A stretch of DNA of 12,149 bases from Azonexus sp. GTDB lineage: Bacteria > Pseudomonadota > Gammaproteobacteria > Burkholderiales > Rhodocyclaceae. Of this stretch, positions 1 to 7,003 are shown piece after piece. The stretch covers positions 1 through 12,149 of the forward strand of contig JAITWU010000044.1 of the NCBI GenBank assembly GCA_031285115.1, given 5' to 3'. Within the stretch, counting starts at the first letter, position 1, and every line of letters begins with the position of its first letter. The notes beneath the pieces were generated by a model. The model saw only the letters and a program-made list of their open reading frames with translations, searched no databases and was not told the origin of the DNA. Position numbers and translations under genes: made by a program.

Positions 1-156
1 GCAGGGCAATCGCATGAATGCTTTTGGACAACAAAACAACTGTTTTTATCCGCTGCAAAAAGCCCATGAGGGAGAAAAAGGGTGTTGTAGGGGCGACTTT
101 TAGACGCCCGCTGGCGGCAGAATGCCGCCCCTACGTCATTCATGCGATTGCCCAGC
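1..156. repeat. Palindromic element with 20-bp inverted ends
   Basis: Positions 1-20 and 137-156 are inverted copies of each other with 19 of 20 bases matching; 4-20 and 137-153 match perfectly. Inside, 87-95 (GTAGGGGCG) pairs perfectly with 126-134 (CGCCCCTAC) to give a second, nested stem. There is no coding capacity. The layout fits a REP-like or MITE-like intergenic repeat. The left arm starts at the window edge, so the element may extend further left. Confidence 0.6.
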
Positions 157-195
157 CCCTCTCCCCAACCCCTCTCCCGCCAGGGGAGATGGGCT
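154..195. repeat. GC-rich hairpin repeat, possible terminator
   Basis: Positions 154-166 and 183-195 are inverted copies with 12 of 13 bases matching, separated by a 16-nt loop, and the right arm runs into TTTT (195-198). The C-rich CCCCTCTCCC words are typical of dispersed intergenic palindromes in GC-rich proteobacteria. It could also serve as a rho-independent terminator for a plus-strand gene lying left of the window, although the U-tract is short. Confidence 0.5.
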
Positions 196-312
196 TTTAC
201 ATAACCGCCAGCCCCCGCCCCGGCGGTATATCCGGTGAATCGCCGTGATCGGCAGGGGCGACACAAGTACAATGTCATATAAATTTTTACTTTGTTGAAC
301 AGCCATTGATTC

Positions 313-318
313 GAGGAG
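313..318 (+). promoter_or_regulatory. Ribosome binding site of the autotransporter gene
   Basis: GAGGAG lies 7 nt before the ATG at 326. It is a strong Shine-Dalgarno match and supports that ATG as the start, which also places a textbook signal peptide at the N-terminus. Confidence 0.8.
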
Positions 319-325
319 TTTTTTC

Positions 326-3300
326 ATGCGTCACCCTGTTCCTTTCCGCCTGACCCGATTGGCGATGCTGATTGGCGTCATCGGCGCGTCCGCCGTCGCC
401 AGCCCCGCCTTCGCCCAATGCGCCGTCGGCGCGACGCCGACCACGGCGCCGACCAGCGGCCAGACCGTCACCTGTAGCGGCATTTCCACCGCGCCGGTCA
501 ATGCGGCGGCGGGCAGCACGGGGGTCACCATCAACATCGGCTCATCTGCGGCGATCAATGGCGCGCACGACAACACGTTTTCCATCGTGCTCGTCAGCGT
601 GGATAAAGCCAGCGTCATCAACAACTACGGCGACCTGACCTTGAGCGGCGCGGGCGGTTCCTCGGCGCGCGGGGTTGCCATGCTGGGGGTGGGCGATCCG
701 GATCTGGCGGTCAGCAACCGGTTGTACAACTACGGCACGATCAGCACCAGCGGCGCTTACAACACCGGCATGGGCGCTTCGGGCGGCGGCAACGTGTTGT
801 ATAACGAACTTGGCGGCATCATCACCACCACCGGGCAATACGCCTACGGCATCGCCTCGGGCTGGACTCCGGGTAACAACATCGAAGGCCCCACCTTCAA
901 CACCCTCAATAACGACGGCTTTGTGCAGGTTTCGGGCAGCAACTCACGCGCCGGTTCCATTGTCGGCAGCGACAGCACCCTCAACAATAACGGCACACTG
1001 CTCGCCACCGGCAACGGCAGCGTTGGCGTTTATCTCAACGGCACGCGCGACGTGCTCAACAATACCGGGTTGATTCAATCCACCGGCAACAACCTCGCCG
1101 CCAGCAACGCCTACGCCGTCAACGTCAACATGGTGGGCGGTACGCTCACCGCCACCATCAACAACAGCGCCAGCGGCAAAATCGTCAGCGCCAACGCCAG
1201 CGCCATCAAACTTTCCGGTGGTACGACCATCCTCGAAAACGGCGGGCTGATCGAAGGCGGCGGGGCCACGCCGGTGGCTATCGAAGGCAACACCAACAAC
1301 AACCTCGATCTCAAGCTGCGCGTCACCTCGCAAATCATCGGCGACGTCATCGGCGGCGGCGGAACCAACACCCTTACCCTGCTCGCGCAGGATGCCACGC
1401 CCCTTACCGGCGTCGTCAACAACGCTTTCATCAATTTCAAAACCCTCACCGTCGGCGATGCAGTGAATACCGCCAACTGGAACTGGCAGGGCAGCGGCGT
1501 GTTTGCCGACGCCATCACCGTGCAAAACGGCGCGAAGTTGTCGCTGCAAGGCAGCGGCACACTGGGCGCGCCCATCGTGACCGTGCAGGGTAACGGCACG
1601 TTTGAATTGGGCGGGCTGGCGCTGGTCAACGGCGTTTTGAAATTGCAGGCGGCGGGCGCGCTGGCTGCCGGGACGGTCGTCAATCTCGCGGACGCGGGCA
1701 GCACTTTGCTGTTCAACCACACCGCCAGCAACGCCAGTCCTTACCAGTTCACCAACACCATCGGCGGCGCTGGCAAGGTCGTCGTCCAAAGCGGCACAAC
1801 CTCGCTAGGCGCGAACAACGGCTACAGCGGCGGCACCTATCTCAACGGCGGCGTGTTGCAGGTGAGTTCCGACAACAACCTCGGCGATGCAACGGGCGGC
1901 CTGATCTTCAATGGCGGCACGCTCAACAACACGGCGAACGTGACCCTTGCCGACACTCGCGTCATCACGCTCAACAGCGGCGGCGGCACGTTCGACACCA
2001 ACACCGGAACCACTTTGACGATCAACAACCTCAACAACGGCAACGGCATCATCGGTAGCGGTGGCCTTACCAAAACCGGCGGCGGCACGTTGCAATTGAG
2101 CACGAGCAACAGCTACACCGGCGGCACCACGATCAATGCGGGTGTGTTGAACGCGAGCGCTTCAGGCGCTCTCGGCTCAGGTGCGCTTACCGTCAATACG
2201 GGCGGTACGCTCAATCTCGGCAGCAACACGCAAGCCGTCAGTTCGCTTTCCGGCACGGGCGGCAGCATCACCGGCGGCGGTGCTGGTTTGGCTGTCAACC
2301 AATCCACCAACACCACTTGGGCGGGCACGTTCAATCTCGGCATCGGCAGCCTATTGACAAAAGACGGAATCGGTACGCTCACGCTCACCGGCGCGGGCAG
2401 CTCCGTGTACAACGTCGGCATCAATGACGGCACATTGGCCTTTGAGCAAAGCGGCGCGTTTACGGTGAGTAACAACTACACTGCCGCTGACGGAACCACC
2501 ACCGTTATTGGCCCGAACGCAAACCTTGCGGTGACCCAGCTCTTCGACATCGGCAACAGCACACTCAACGTCACCATCGGCGGCAACAGCAGCGCCACCG
2601 CCGCCGTCACCGCGAACAAAGCGACTATCACCGGCGCCAACCTCAACATTTCCGGCTACAACGGCGATACGTTCCGGGTGATTGAAACCACCGACCCCAA
2701 CGGCGTCACCGGCATCTTCGCCAATACTTTTATCGGCGGCGCAACAGCAGCCACGGTGGATTACCTGTTGGTGCAGGCCACTTACACCGCCAACGCGGTG
2801 GATGTGGCACTCGGCCTGTCATGGCTCAACGCCGACACCACCCAAGCCCACGGCACTTTCACGCTGTCGGCGCAGGGTGAATCGTTTGATGTGGGCGCGG
2901 TGTTGACCAACCGCTCCGGCGAGTCTTTCTCCTACGACCATCTCGTCACCGGCGTTTGGGACGGCAACACGCTCACCAAAAACGGCTTCGGCACGCTGAT
3001 CCTTTCCGCCGACAACACCTACACCGGTAACACCCTCATCAACGGCGGCACGCTGCAAATCGGCAACGGCGGCGCGACGGGTTCGATTGATGCCGCCTCC
3101 GACGTGGTCATGTCCAATGACAGCGCGCTGGCCTTCAACCGCTCCGATACCGCCTTGATCGTCGGCAATCACATCACTGGCGACGGCAAAGTCGAGCAGA
3201 TCGGCAGCGGCAAGACCACGCTGACCAACAGCAACGATTACACCGGCGGCACCTCCGTGCTCAACGGAACCCTGCAACTGGGCGTGGATGGCGGTGCGGC

Positions 3301-6013
3301 GGGCAGCATCACCGGCGCGGTGACGGTGGATGGCGGCGGCAGCGGCAGCTTGTTCCGCATCGAGAACAGCGACACCAGCGGCATCAGCACCATCGACAAC
3401 AGCAATCGTGGCATCACGCAATTTGCCACCGGCCAGAATGCGGACGACATCGGCATCACCAACAGCAATTTAGGCATCACCTGGTTTAGCGGCAACAGCA
3501 CCGCGGGCAACACCAGCACCAACGCCTATGCCACCATCAACAACCTCGGCAACGGCGTTACCTTCGGCGCTACGTTTTTTGACGACACCAGCAGCGCGGT
3601 TTCCGCCACCATCAACAATGACGGCGGCGGCGTGACCTTTTTCGGCACCAATCCGTTCAACCCCGACGCTAGCGGAACCCTCAACAGCACGGCGAGCGCG
3701 GGCAGCGCCACCATCACCAACAGCAACGGCGGCGGTGTGTATTTCACCGCCAAAAGCAACGCGGGCAACGCCACTATCACTAACGACAGCGGCGGCCTCG
3801 CCCAGTTCACCACCGACAGCAGCGCCGCTGATGCGACCATCACTAACAACGACGGTGGCCGCACCGATTTCTTCGGCAACAGTACGGCGGGCAACGCAAC
3901 CATCACCAACCAAAGCGGCGGTGAAACGGATTTCTTCGGCAACAGCCGCGGCGGTAACGCGAGCATCACCAACGAAGGCGGACGCACCTATTTCGTCGGC
4001 AACGCCGACCCCGTCAATGCCGCGCTCAAAAATGACGGCACGGGCAGCGCGTTCGATTTTTCGGGCACCACGGGCGCTGCGGGCAACAACAAAATCAGCG
4101 CCGGTTCCATCGAAGGCGATGGCCGCTTCTTGCTCGGCAGCAACCAGTTGACCGTGGGTAGTAATGGCTTGGATACCGCCGTCAGCGGCGTCATCAGCGA
4201 CGGCGGTTACAACGGCGGCACGGGCGGCAGCCTGGTGAAAATCGGCACGGGTACGTTGACGCTTTCCGGCTCCAACACCTACAGCGGCGGGACGACGATC
4301 AGCGACGGCAAAATCATCGGCACGGCGACGAGCTTCGGCTCTGGCGCAATCGCCAACAATGCCGCGCTGGAAATCGCGCAGCCGACCGACGCGGCATTTG
4401 CCAATGATTTGAGCGGCGCGGGCACGTTTACCAAGAGCGGCGCGGGCACGCTTTATTACTTGGGTGACGGCAGCACATTCACTGGCGCGACCACGGTGGC
4501 GGCAGGCGCGTTGATGGTGTTGAACGGCGATGCTACGCCGACGACGCTCAATTCCATTATCACCGTCAATTCCAACGCGACGATGGGCGGCGACGGCACG
4601 ATAGGCGGCTTGCACGCGCTGGGCGGCAGCACCATCGTCCCCGGCAACGGCATCGGCACGCTGAATGTGAACGGCAATGTGACTTTCGAGATCGGCTCGA
4701 TTTTTGCGGTGGAGCTGAACCCCACGCAGGGCGATTTGCTGCATTCAACCGGCACGACCACCATCAACGGCGGCACGGTGAAGGTGCTCGCGGGTTCGGG
4801 CAATTACGCGGCGAATAAGGATTACACCATCATCACGGCGGATGGCGGCAGAGGCGGCGTGGGTTTCGCCGATGTGACCACCAACCTCGCTTATCTCAAA
4901 CCGACCTTGACCTATCCCGGCACCACCGACGTGGTGCTGACGATGACGCGCAACGACCGCAGCTTTGGCGGCGACGGCACGCCCAACCAGCGCGCTGCGG
5001 GCGCGGGCGTCGAGAGCGTGGGCAGCGGCGTGATTTACGATGCGATCACCAACCTCACCGCCGATCAGGCGCTCGCCGCCTTCGATCAGCTCTCCGGCGA
5101 AATCCACGCTTCCCTGCAAACGGCCATGCTCGAAGACAGCCGTTTCATCCGTGAAGCCGCCATCAACCGGCTGGGCGCGGCCAATCAGCGGGACAGCGGC
5201 GTCTGGGTGCGGGCTTTCGGCTCCTGGGGCAAGTGGGATGGCGATGGCAACGCCGCCGGACTCGACCGCGCCATCGGCGGCCTGTTCGTTGGCGCTGACG
5301 CTCTCGTGACCGGCAATGTCCGCCTCGGCGCGGTCGCCGGTTACAGCCGCGCCGGCATTGATGTCGATAACCGCCGTTCGACGGCTACCCGCGATGATTA
5401 CCATCTCGGCGTCTATGGCGGGGCAACGTGGGGAGATTGGTCGTGGCGCTCCGGCGCGGCTTATACGTGGCACGATTTTTCGACCACTCGCCGGGTCGCT
5501 TTCCCCGGTTTTGCCGACCGGCTCAAAGCCGATTACCACGCCGCCACGGCGCAGGTTTTCGGCGAATTGGGGCTGGCCGTTCAGGCGGGCAATTTCCGCC
5601 TCGAACCGTTTGCCAATCTCGCTTACGTGAACCTGCGCGCCAACGGCTTTAGCGAGCGCGGCGGCGCGGCGGCATTGACGGCTAGGGCAAACAGCGAAGA
5701 CATGACTTTTTCGACCCTCGGCGTGCACGCCGCCAGCGATTTGCCCATCGGCAACATCAACGCCCGCTTCAAAGGCACGCTCGGCTGGCGTCACGCCTTG
5801 AATGGCGTCACCCCTGACGCGACCTTGCGCTTTGCGGGCGGCTCGGCGTTTTCGATTGCTGGCGTACCGATTGAGCGCAACGCGGCGGTGCTCGACATCG
5901 GCCTCGATTTCGCCCTGAGCAAAACCGCCACCGTCGGCGTTGCCTACAACGGCCAGTTCGGCTCCGGCGCGCGCGACCAGAGTGTGCAGGTCAATGTTGC
6001 GGTAAGTTTTTGA
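326..6013 (+). CDS. Giant autotransporter (type Va secretion) with PATR and rung repeats
   Basis: This is an 1895-residue outer-membrane autotransporter. Residues 1-30 are a signal peptide (basic N-terminus, hydrophobic core, cleavage after ASPAFA). The passenger, about residues 31-1550, is rich in Gly, Asn, Thr and Ser and should fold as a long beta-helix. It shows eight N-N-x-G type rungs (about 98-321) and seven passenger-associated transport repeats of the form LTKxGxGTLxLSxxNxYxGGTxIxxGxL (near 480, 579, 676, 883, 955, 1303 and 1368). It also has an array of 21-residue ATITN rungs (about 1022-1250). A linker (GSGVIYDAITNLTADQALAA and following) leads to the barrel domain, about 1626-1895, which starts VWVRAFGSWG and ends in the aromatic residue Phe, as the BAM signature requires. 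The passenger has no visible protease or lipase motif, so adhesion, aggregation or biofilm roles are inference. C32 and C50 are its only cysteines. Flanking repeats isolate it as a single-gene unit. Confidence 0.93.
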   Translation: MRHPVPFRLTRLAMLIGVIGASAVASPAFAQCAVGATPTTAPTSGQTVTCSGISTAPVNAAAGSTGVTINIGSSAAINGAHDNTFSIVLVSVDKASVINNYGDLTLSGAGGSSARGVAMLGVGDPDLAVSNRLYNYGTISTSGAYNTGMGASGGGNVLYNELGGIITTTGQYAYGIASGWTPGNNIEGPTFNTLNNDGFVQVSGSNSRAGSIVGSDSTLNNNGTLLATGNGSVGVYLNGTRDVLNNTGLIQSTGNNLAASNAYAVNVNMVGGTLTATINNSASGKIVSANASAIKLSGGTTILENGGLIEGGGATPVAIEGNTNNNLDLKLRVTSQIIGDVIGGGGTNTLTLLAQDATPLTGVVNNAFINFKTLTVGDAVNTANWNWQGSGVFADAITVQNGAKLSLQGSGTLGAPIVTVQGNGTFELGGLALVNGVLKLQAAGALAAGTVVNLADAGSTLLFNHTASNASPYQFTNTIGGAGKVVVQSGTTSLGANNGYSGGTYLNGGVLQVSSDNNLGDATGGLIFNGGTLNNTANVTLADTRVITLNSGGGTFDTNTGTTLTINNLNNGNGIIGSGGLTKTGGGTLQLSTSNSYTGGTTINAGVLNASASGALGSGALTVNTGGTLNLGSNTQAVSSLSGTGGSITGGGAGLAVNQSTNTTWAGTFNLGIGSLLTKDGIGTLTLTGAGSSVYNVGINDGTLAFEQSGAFTVSNNYTAADGTTTVIGPNANLAVTQLFDIGNSTLNVTIGGNSSATAAVTANKATITGANLNISGYNGDTFRVIETTDPNGVTGIFANTFIGGATAATVDYLLVQATYTANAVDVALGLSWLNADTTQAHGTFTLSAQGESFDVGAVLTNRSGESFSYDHLVTGVWDGNTLTKNGFGTLILSADNTYTGNTLINGGTLQIGNGGATGSIDAASDVVMSNDSALAFNRSDTALIVGNHITGDGKVEQIGSGKTTLTNSNDYTGGTSVLNGTLQLGVDGGAAGSITGAVTVDGGGSGSLFRIENSDTSGISTIDNSNRGITQFATGQNADDIGITNSNLGITWFSGNSTAGNTSTNAYATINNLGNGVTFGATFFDDTSSAVSATINNDGGGVTFFGTNPFNPDASGTLNSTASAGSATITNSNGGGVYFTAKSNAGNATITNDSGGLAQFTTDSSAADATITNNDGGRTDFFGNSTAGNATITNQSGGETDFFGNSRGGNASITNEGGRTYFVGNADPVNAALKNDGTGSAFDFSGTTGAAGNNKISAGSIEGDGRFLLGSNQLTVGSNGLDTAVSGVISDGGYNGGTGGSLVKIGTGTLTLSGSNTYSGGTTISDGKIIGTATSFGSGAIANNAALEIAQPTDAAFANDLSGAGTFTKSGAGTLYYLGDGSTFTGATTVAAGALMVLNGDATPTTLNSIITVNSNATMGGDGTIGGLHALGGSTIVPGNGIGTLNVNGNVTFEIGSIFAVELNPTQGDLLHSTGTTTINGGTVKVLAGSGNYAANKDYTIITADGGRGGVGFADVTTNLAYLKPTLTYPGTTDVVLTMTRNDRSFGGDGTPNQRAAGAGVESVGSGVIYDAITNLTADQALAAFDQLSGEIHASLQTAMLEDSRFIREAAINRLGAANQRDSGVWVRAFGSWGKWDGDGNAAGLDRAIGGLFVGADALVTGNVRLGAVAGYSRAGIDVDNRRSTATRDDYHLGVYGGATWGDWSWRSGAAYTWHDFSTTRRVAFPGFADRLKADYHAATAQVFGELGLAVQAGNFRLEPFANLAYVNLRANGFSERGGAAALTARANSEDMTFSTLGVHAASDLPIGNINARFKGTLGWRHALNGVTPDATLRFAGGSAFSIAGVPIERNAAVLDIGLDFALSKTATVGVAYNGQFGSGARDQSVQVNVAVSF
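3386..4076 (+). repeat. In-gene array of 21-residue ATITN rungs
   Basis: Inside the autotransporter passenger, a unit of consensus ATITNxxGGxTxFxxNSxAGN recurs. Its starting alanines fall at residues 1128, 1149, 1170, 1191, 1212 and 1232, giving spacings of 21, 21, 21, 21 and 20. More divergent or longer-spaced units precede it (isoleucines near 1023 and 1044; ATINN at 1069 and 1094). Each unit is likely one or two turns of a beta-helix. Codons differ between units, so the array is not a recent perfect tandem duplication. Confidence 0.75.
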
Positions 6014-6022
6014 GCGGGCAGG

Positions 6023-6041
6023 GGCAGGCTTTTCGCCTGCC
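6023..6041 (+). terminator. Hairpin after the autotransporter stop, possible terminator
   Basis: GGCAGGC (6023-6029) and GCCTGCC (6035-6041) form a perfect 7-bp stem with a TTTTC loop, starting 10 nt after the stop codon. No T-run follows, so it is not a classical rho-independent terminator. It may act as an mRNA 3'-end stabiliser or a weak terminator. Confidence 0.45.
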
Positions 6042-6125
6042 GGGGCGGCGTGATTTATGGCTGTAACAATAGATAACCAGACACTTTGATGATGGATTTT
6101 TAGTTGCCCAAGCCCAAGGTTTGCC

Positions 6126-6269
6126 GATCCTCCCCATTCGCAGAATGGGGAGGGGGACCGCCCGCGTAGCGGGTGGTGGAGGGGTTGGCGGCGGAAGTTG
6201 GTAAGTGATTTACCCCTCCACCATGCTGCGCATGGTCCCCCTCCCCATTGCTGCGCAACAGGGAGGATC
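6126..6269. repeat. 144-nt GC-rich intergenic palindrome
   Basis: Three paired blocks nest around a 26-nt centre: 6126-6134 with 6261-6269 (9 bp), 6144-6159 with 6234-6249 (16 bp), and 6174-6185 with 6212-6223 (12 bp), all perfect. The unpaired gaps hold their own small hairpins: CCCCATT/AATGGGG at 6132-6150, CCCGC/GCGGG at 6161-6173, and ACCATG/CATGGT around 6220-6236. This modular build, with CCTCCCC and GGAGGGG words, is typical of dispersed REP/MITE-type repeats in proteobacterial genomes. In RNA it would form a long hairpin able to block or protect read-through transcripts. Confidence 0.7.
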
Positions 6270-6303
6270 AAAATCCTCGCCTCGATTGGCGCGGAGAGGC
6301 GTT

Positions 6304-6406
6304 ATTCCATTTCCAGATCAAACGATTACTTTGTCGACTTCGCTTGCCGTGCAATAGCACTGTCTGCGCTTCGTCTTCGCGTACTCGCTTGATCTGAAAA
6401 TGGAAT
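6304..6406. repeat. 103-bp MITE-like element with 22-bp inverted ends
   Basis: Positions 6304-6325 and 6385-6406 are inverted copies with 20 of 22 bases matching, enclosing 59 bp. In the middle, GTGC/GCAC (6349-6360) forms a short stem with an AATA loop. There is no coding capacity. A TTATT word occurs at both borders (6302-6306 and 6406-6410), a possible target duplication although it overlaps the inverted ends. The right end sits only 13 bp before the -10 box of the thioredoxin gene, so the element supplies or displaces its upstream promoter sequence. Confidence 0.6.
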
Positions 6407-6419
6407 TATTTGCAACCGC

Positions 6420-6425
6420 TATAAT
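6420..6425 (+). promoter_or_regulatory. Putative -10 box of the tlpA-like gene
   Basis: A perfect TATAAT lies 29 nt before the ATG at 6455. The -35 position falls around 6397-6402, inside the right end of the inverted-repeat element, and does not resemble TTGACA. The promoter is therefore either -10 driven or dependent on an activator. Confidence 0.5.
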
Positions 6426-6442
6426 CCCGCCCTTCCATTTGC

Positions 6443-6446
6443 AGGA
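6443..6446 (+). promoter_or_regulatory. Ribosome binding site of the tlpA-like gene
   Basis: AGGA lies 8 nt upstream of the ATG at 6455. It supports this start, which also gives a complete signal sequence. Confidence 0.6.
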
Positions 6447-6454
6447 ATTCGCCG

Positions 6455-6985
6455 ATGAAATGGCTTTTACCCCTTCTTTTGCCGCTTTTCATGCTGGCCG
6501 CCAGTCCCGCCGTTCAGGCTTCGGCGGCTGATCAGGTTGCCGTGCCGGTTGGCGGGCGGCTGACCGAGGCGACCTTGTACGGCTTGCCCGGCGTGGCCAA
6601 TAAAAAGCTCTCCAGCTATCGCGGCAAGCCGCTCATCATCAATGTCTGGGCCAGTTGGTGCAGCCCCTGCCGTCAGGAGATGGCTTCGCTCAGTCGTCTC
6701 GCCAAACGCTTTCACGGCAAGGAATTCAATGTGATTGGCGTGTCGACCGATGACCGCATTGATGACGCCGATTATTTCGTCAAACGCGCCAAACTCGGTT
6801 TTCCCGCTTACCTGGATAGCCGCGATTTCTATAACGAGGGCATGGTCGGCGCCAAAAGCATTCCGCTGACGGTGCTGGTTTCCGCCGATGGCAAGGTGCT
6901 GAAAAAGGTTTCCGGCGCGCTGGAGTGGGATGATGCCGAAGTCGTCAAAACGATTGGCGAGACGTTCGGTATGAAGCTGCGTTGA
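6455..6985 (+). CDS. TlpA/ResA-like periplasmic thioredoxin
   Basis: A 176-residue thiol-disulfide oxidoreductase of the TlpA/ResA/AhpC-TSA group. Residues 1-25 are a hydrophobic export signal ending near ASA, which may be cleaved or serve as a membrane anchor. The thioredoxin fold follows, with active site WASWCSPC (C69 and C72) and the cis-proline loop SIPLTVLV (P137). The adjoining VIGVSTDD segment is typical of the redoxin family. Proteins of this type reduce periplasmic disulfides, for example in cytochrome c maturation, or provide general periplasmic redox balance. No ccm or dsb genes lie next to it, so the partner is unknown. It appears to be a single-gene unit with its own TATAAT promoter. 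Its stop lies 7 nt from that of the convergent histidine kinase gene. Confidence 0.9.
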   Translation: MKWLLPLLLPLFMLAASPAVQASAADQVAVPVGGRLTEATLYGLPGVANKKLSSYRGKPLIINVWASWCSPCRQEMASLSRLAKRFHGKEFNVIGVSTDDRIDDADYFVKRAKLGFPAYLDSRDFYNEGMVGAKSIPLTVLVSADGKVLKKVSGALEWDDAEVVKTIGETFGMKLR

Positions 6986-6986
6986 T

Positions 6987-7003
6987 GTCGGCCTACGGCT
7001 GAC
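6987..7003. terminator. Small hairpin between convergent genes
   Basis: GTCGGCC and GGCTGAC pair across a TAC loop, six Watson-Crick pairs and one G-T wobble, starting right after the thioredoxin stop. It covers the 3' end of the kinase gene on the other strand. No T-run follows on either strand, so any termination role is weak. Confidence 0.25.

Larger units (their letters stand above)
1..325. other. Gene-free leader region upstream of the autotransporter
   Basis: No convincing coding region is present; the short open frames here lie inside palindromic repeats. The left half (1-195) is filled by GC-rich inverted repeats, described separately. The right half (about 260-325) is AT-rich and is the expected place for the autotransporter promoter. 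Two -10-like hexamers are visible, TACAAT at 268-273 and TATAAA at 278-283, but neither has a recognisable -35 element at the right spacing, so no promoter is called. A further short GGGGCGAC word at 255-262 echoes the one at 91-96 and may be a remnant of the same repeat family. Confidence 0.6.
6014..6454. other. Repeat-filled intergenic region between autotransporter and tlpA
   Basis: No gene is supported here. The stretch holds a small hairpin just after the autotransporter stop, about 80 bases with no recognisable signal, a 144-nt palindrome, a 103-bp inverted-repeat element, and then the promoter and ribosome binding site of the thioredoxin gene. The short open frames in it are side effects of the palindromes. 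Confidence 0.7.

Noticed and set aside
944..1789. A 281-codon open frame antisense to the N-terminal passenger
   Set aside because: Shadow of the sense repeats; no start context or domain supports it.
3704..4030. The regular repeat array, considered as CRISPR or a DNA-level tandem repeat
   Set aside because: The periodicity is in the protein; nucleotide sequences vary between units at codon third positions and there are no spacers.
3470..4744. A 424-codon open frame antisense to the passenger
   Set aside because: It mirrors the repeat structure of the sense protein, has biased Ala/Arg/Val composition, and shows no family features.
4745..6271. A 508-codon open frame antisense to the autotransporter barrel domain
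   Set aside because: It lies wholly opposite a clearly real coding region, its product is low-complexity (Ala/Gly/Arg/Val-rich) with no recognisable domain, and it begins inside the intergenic palindrome. Long antisense frames are expected opposite GC-rich genes with few TTA, CTA or TCA codons.
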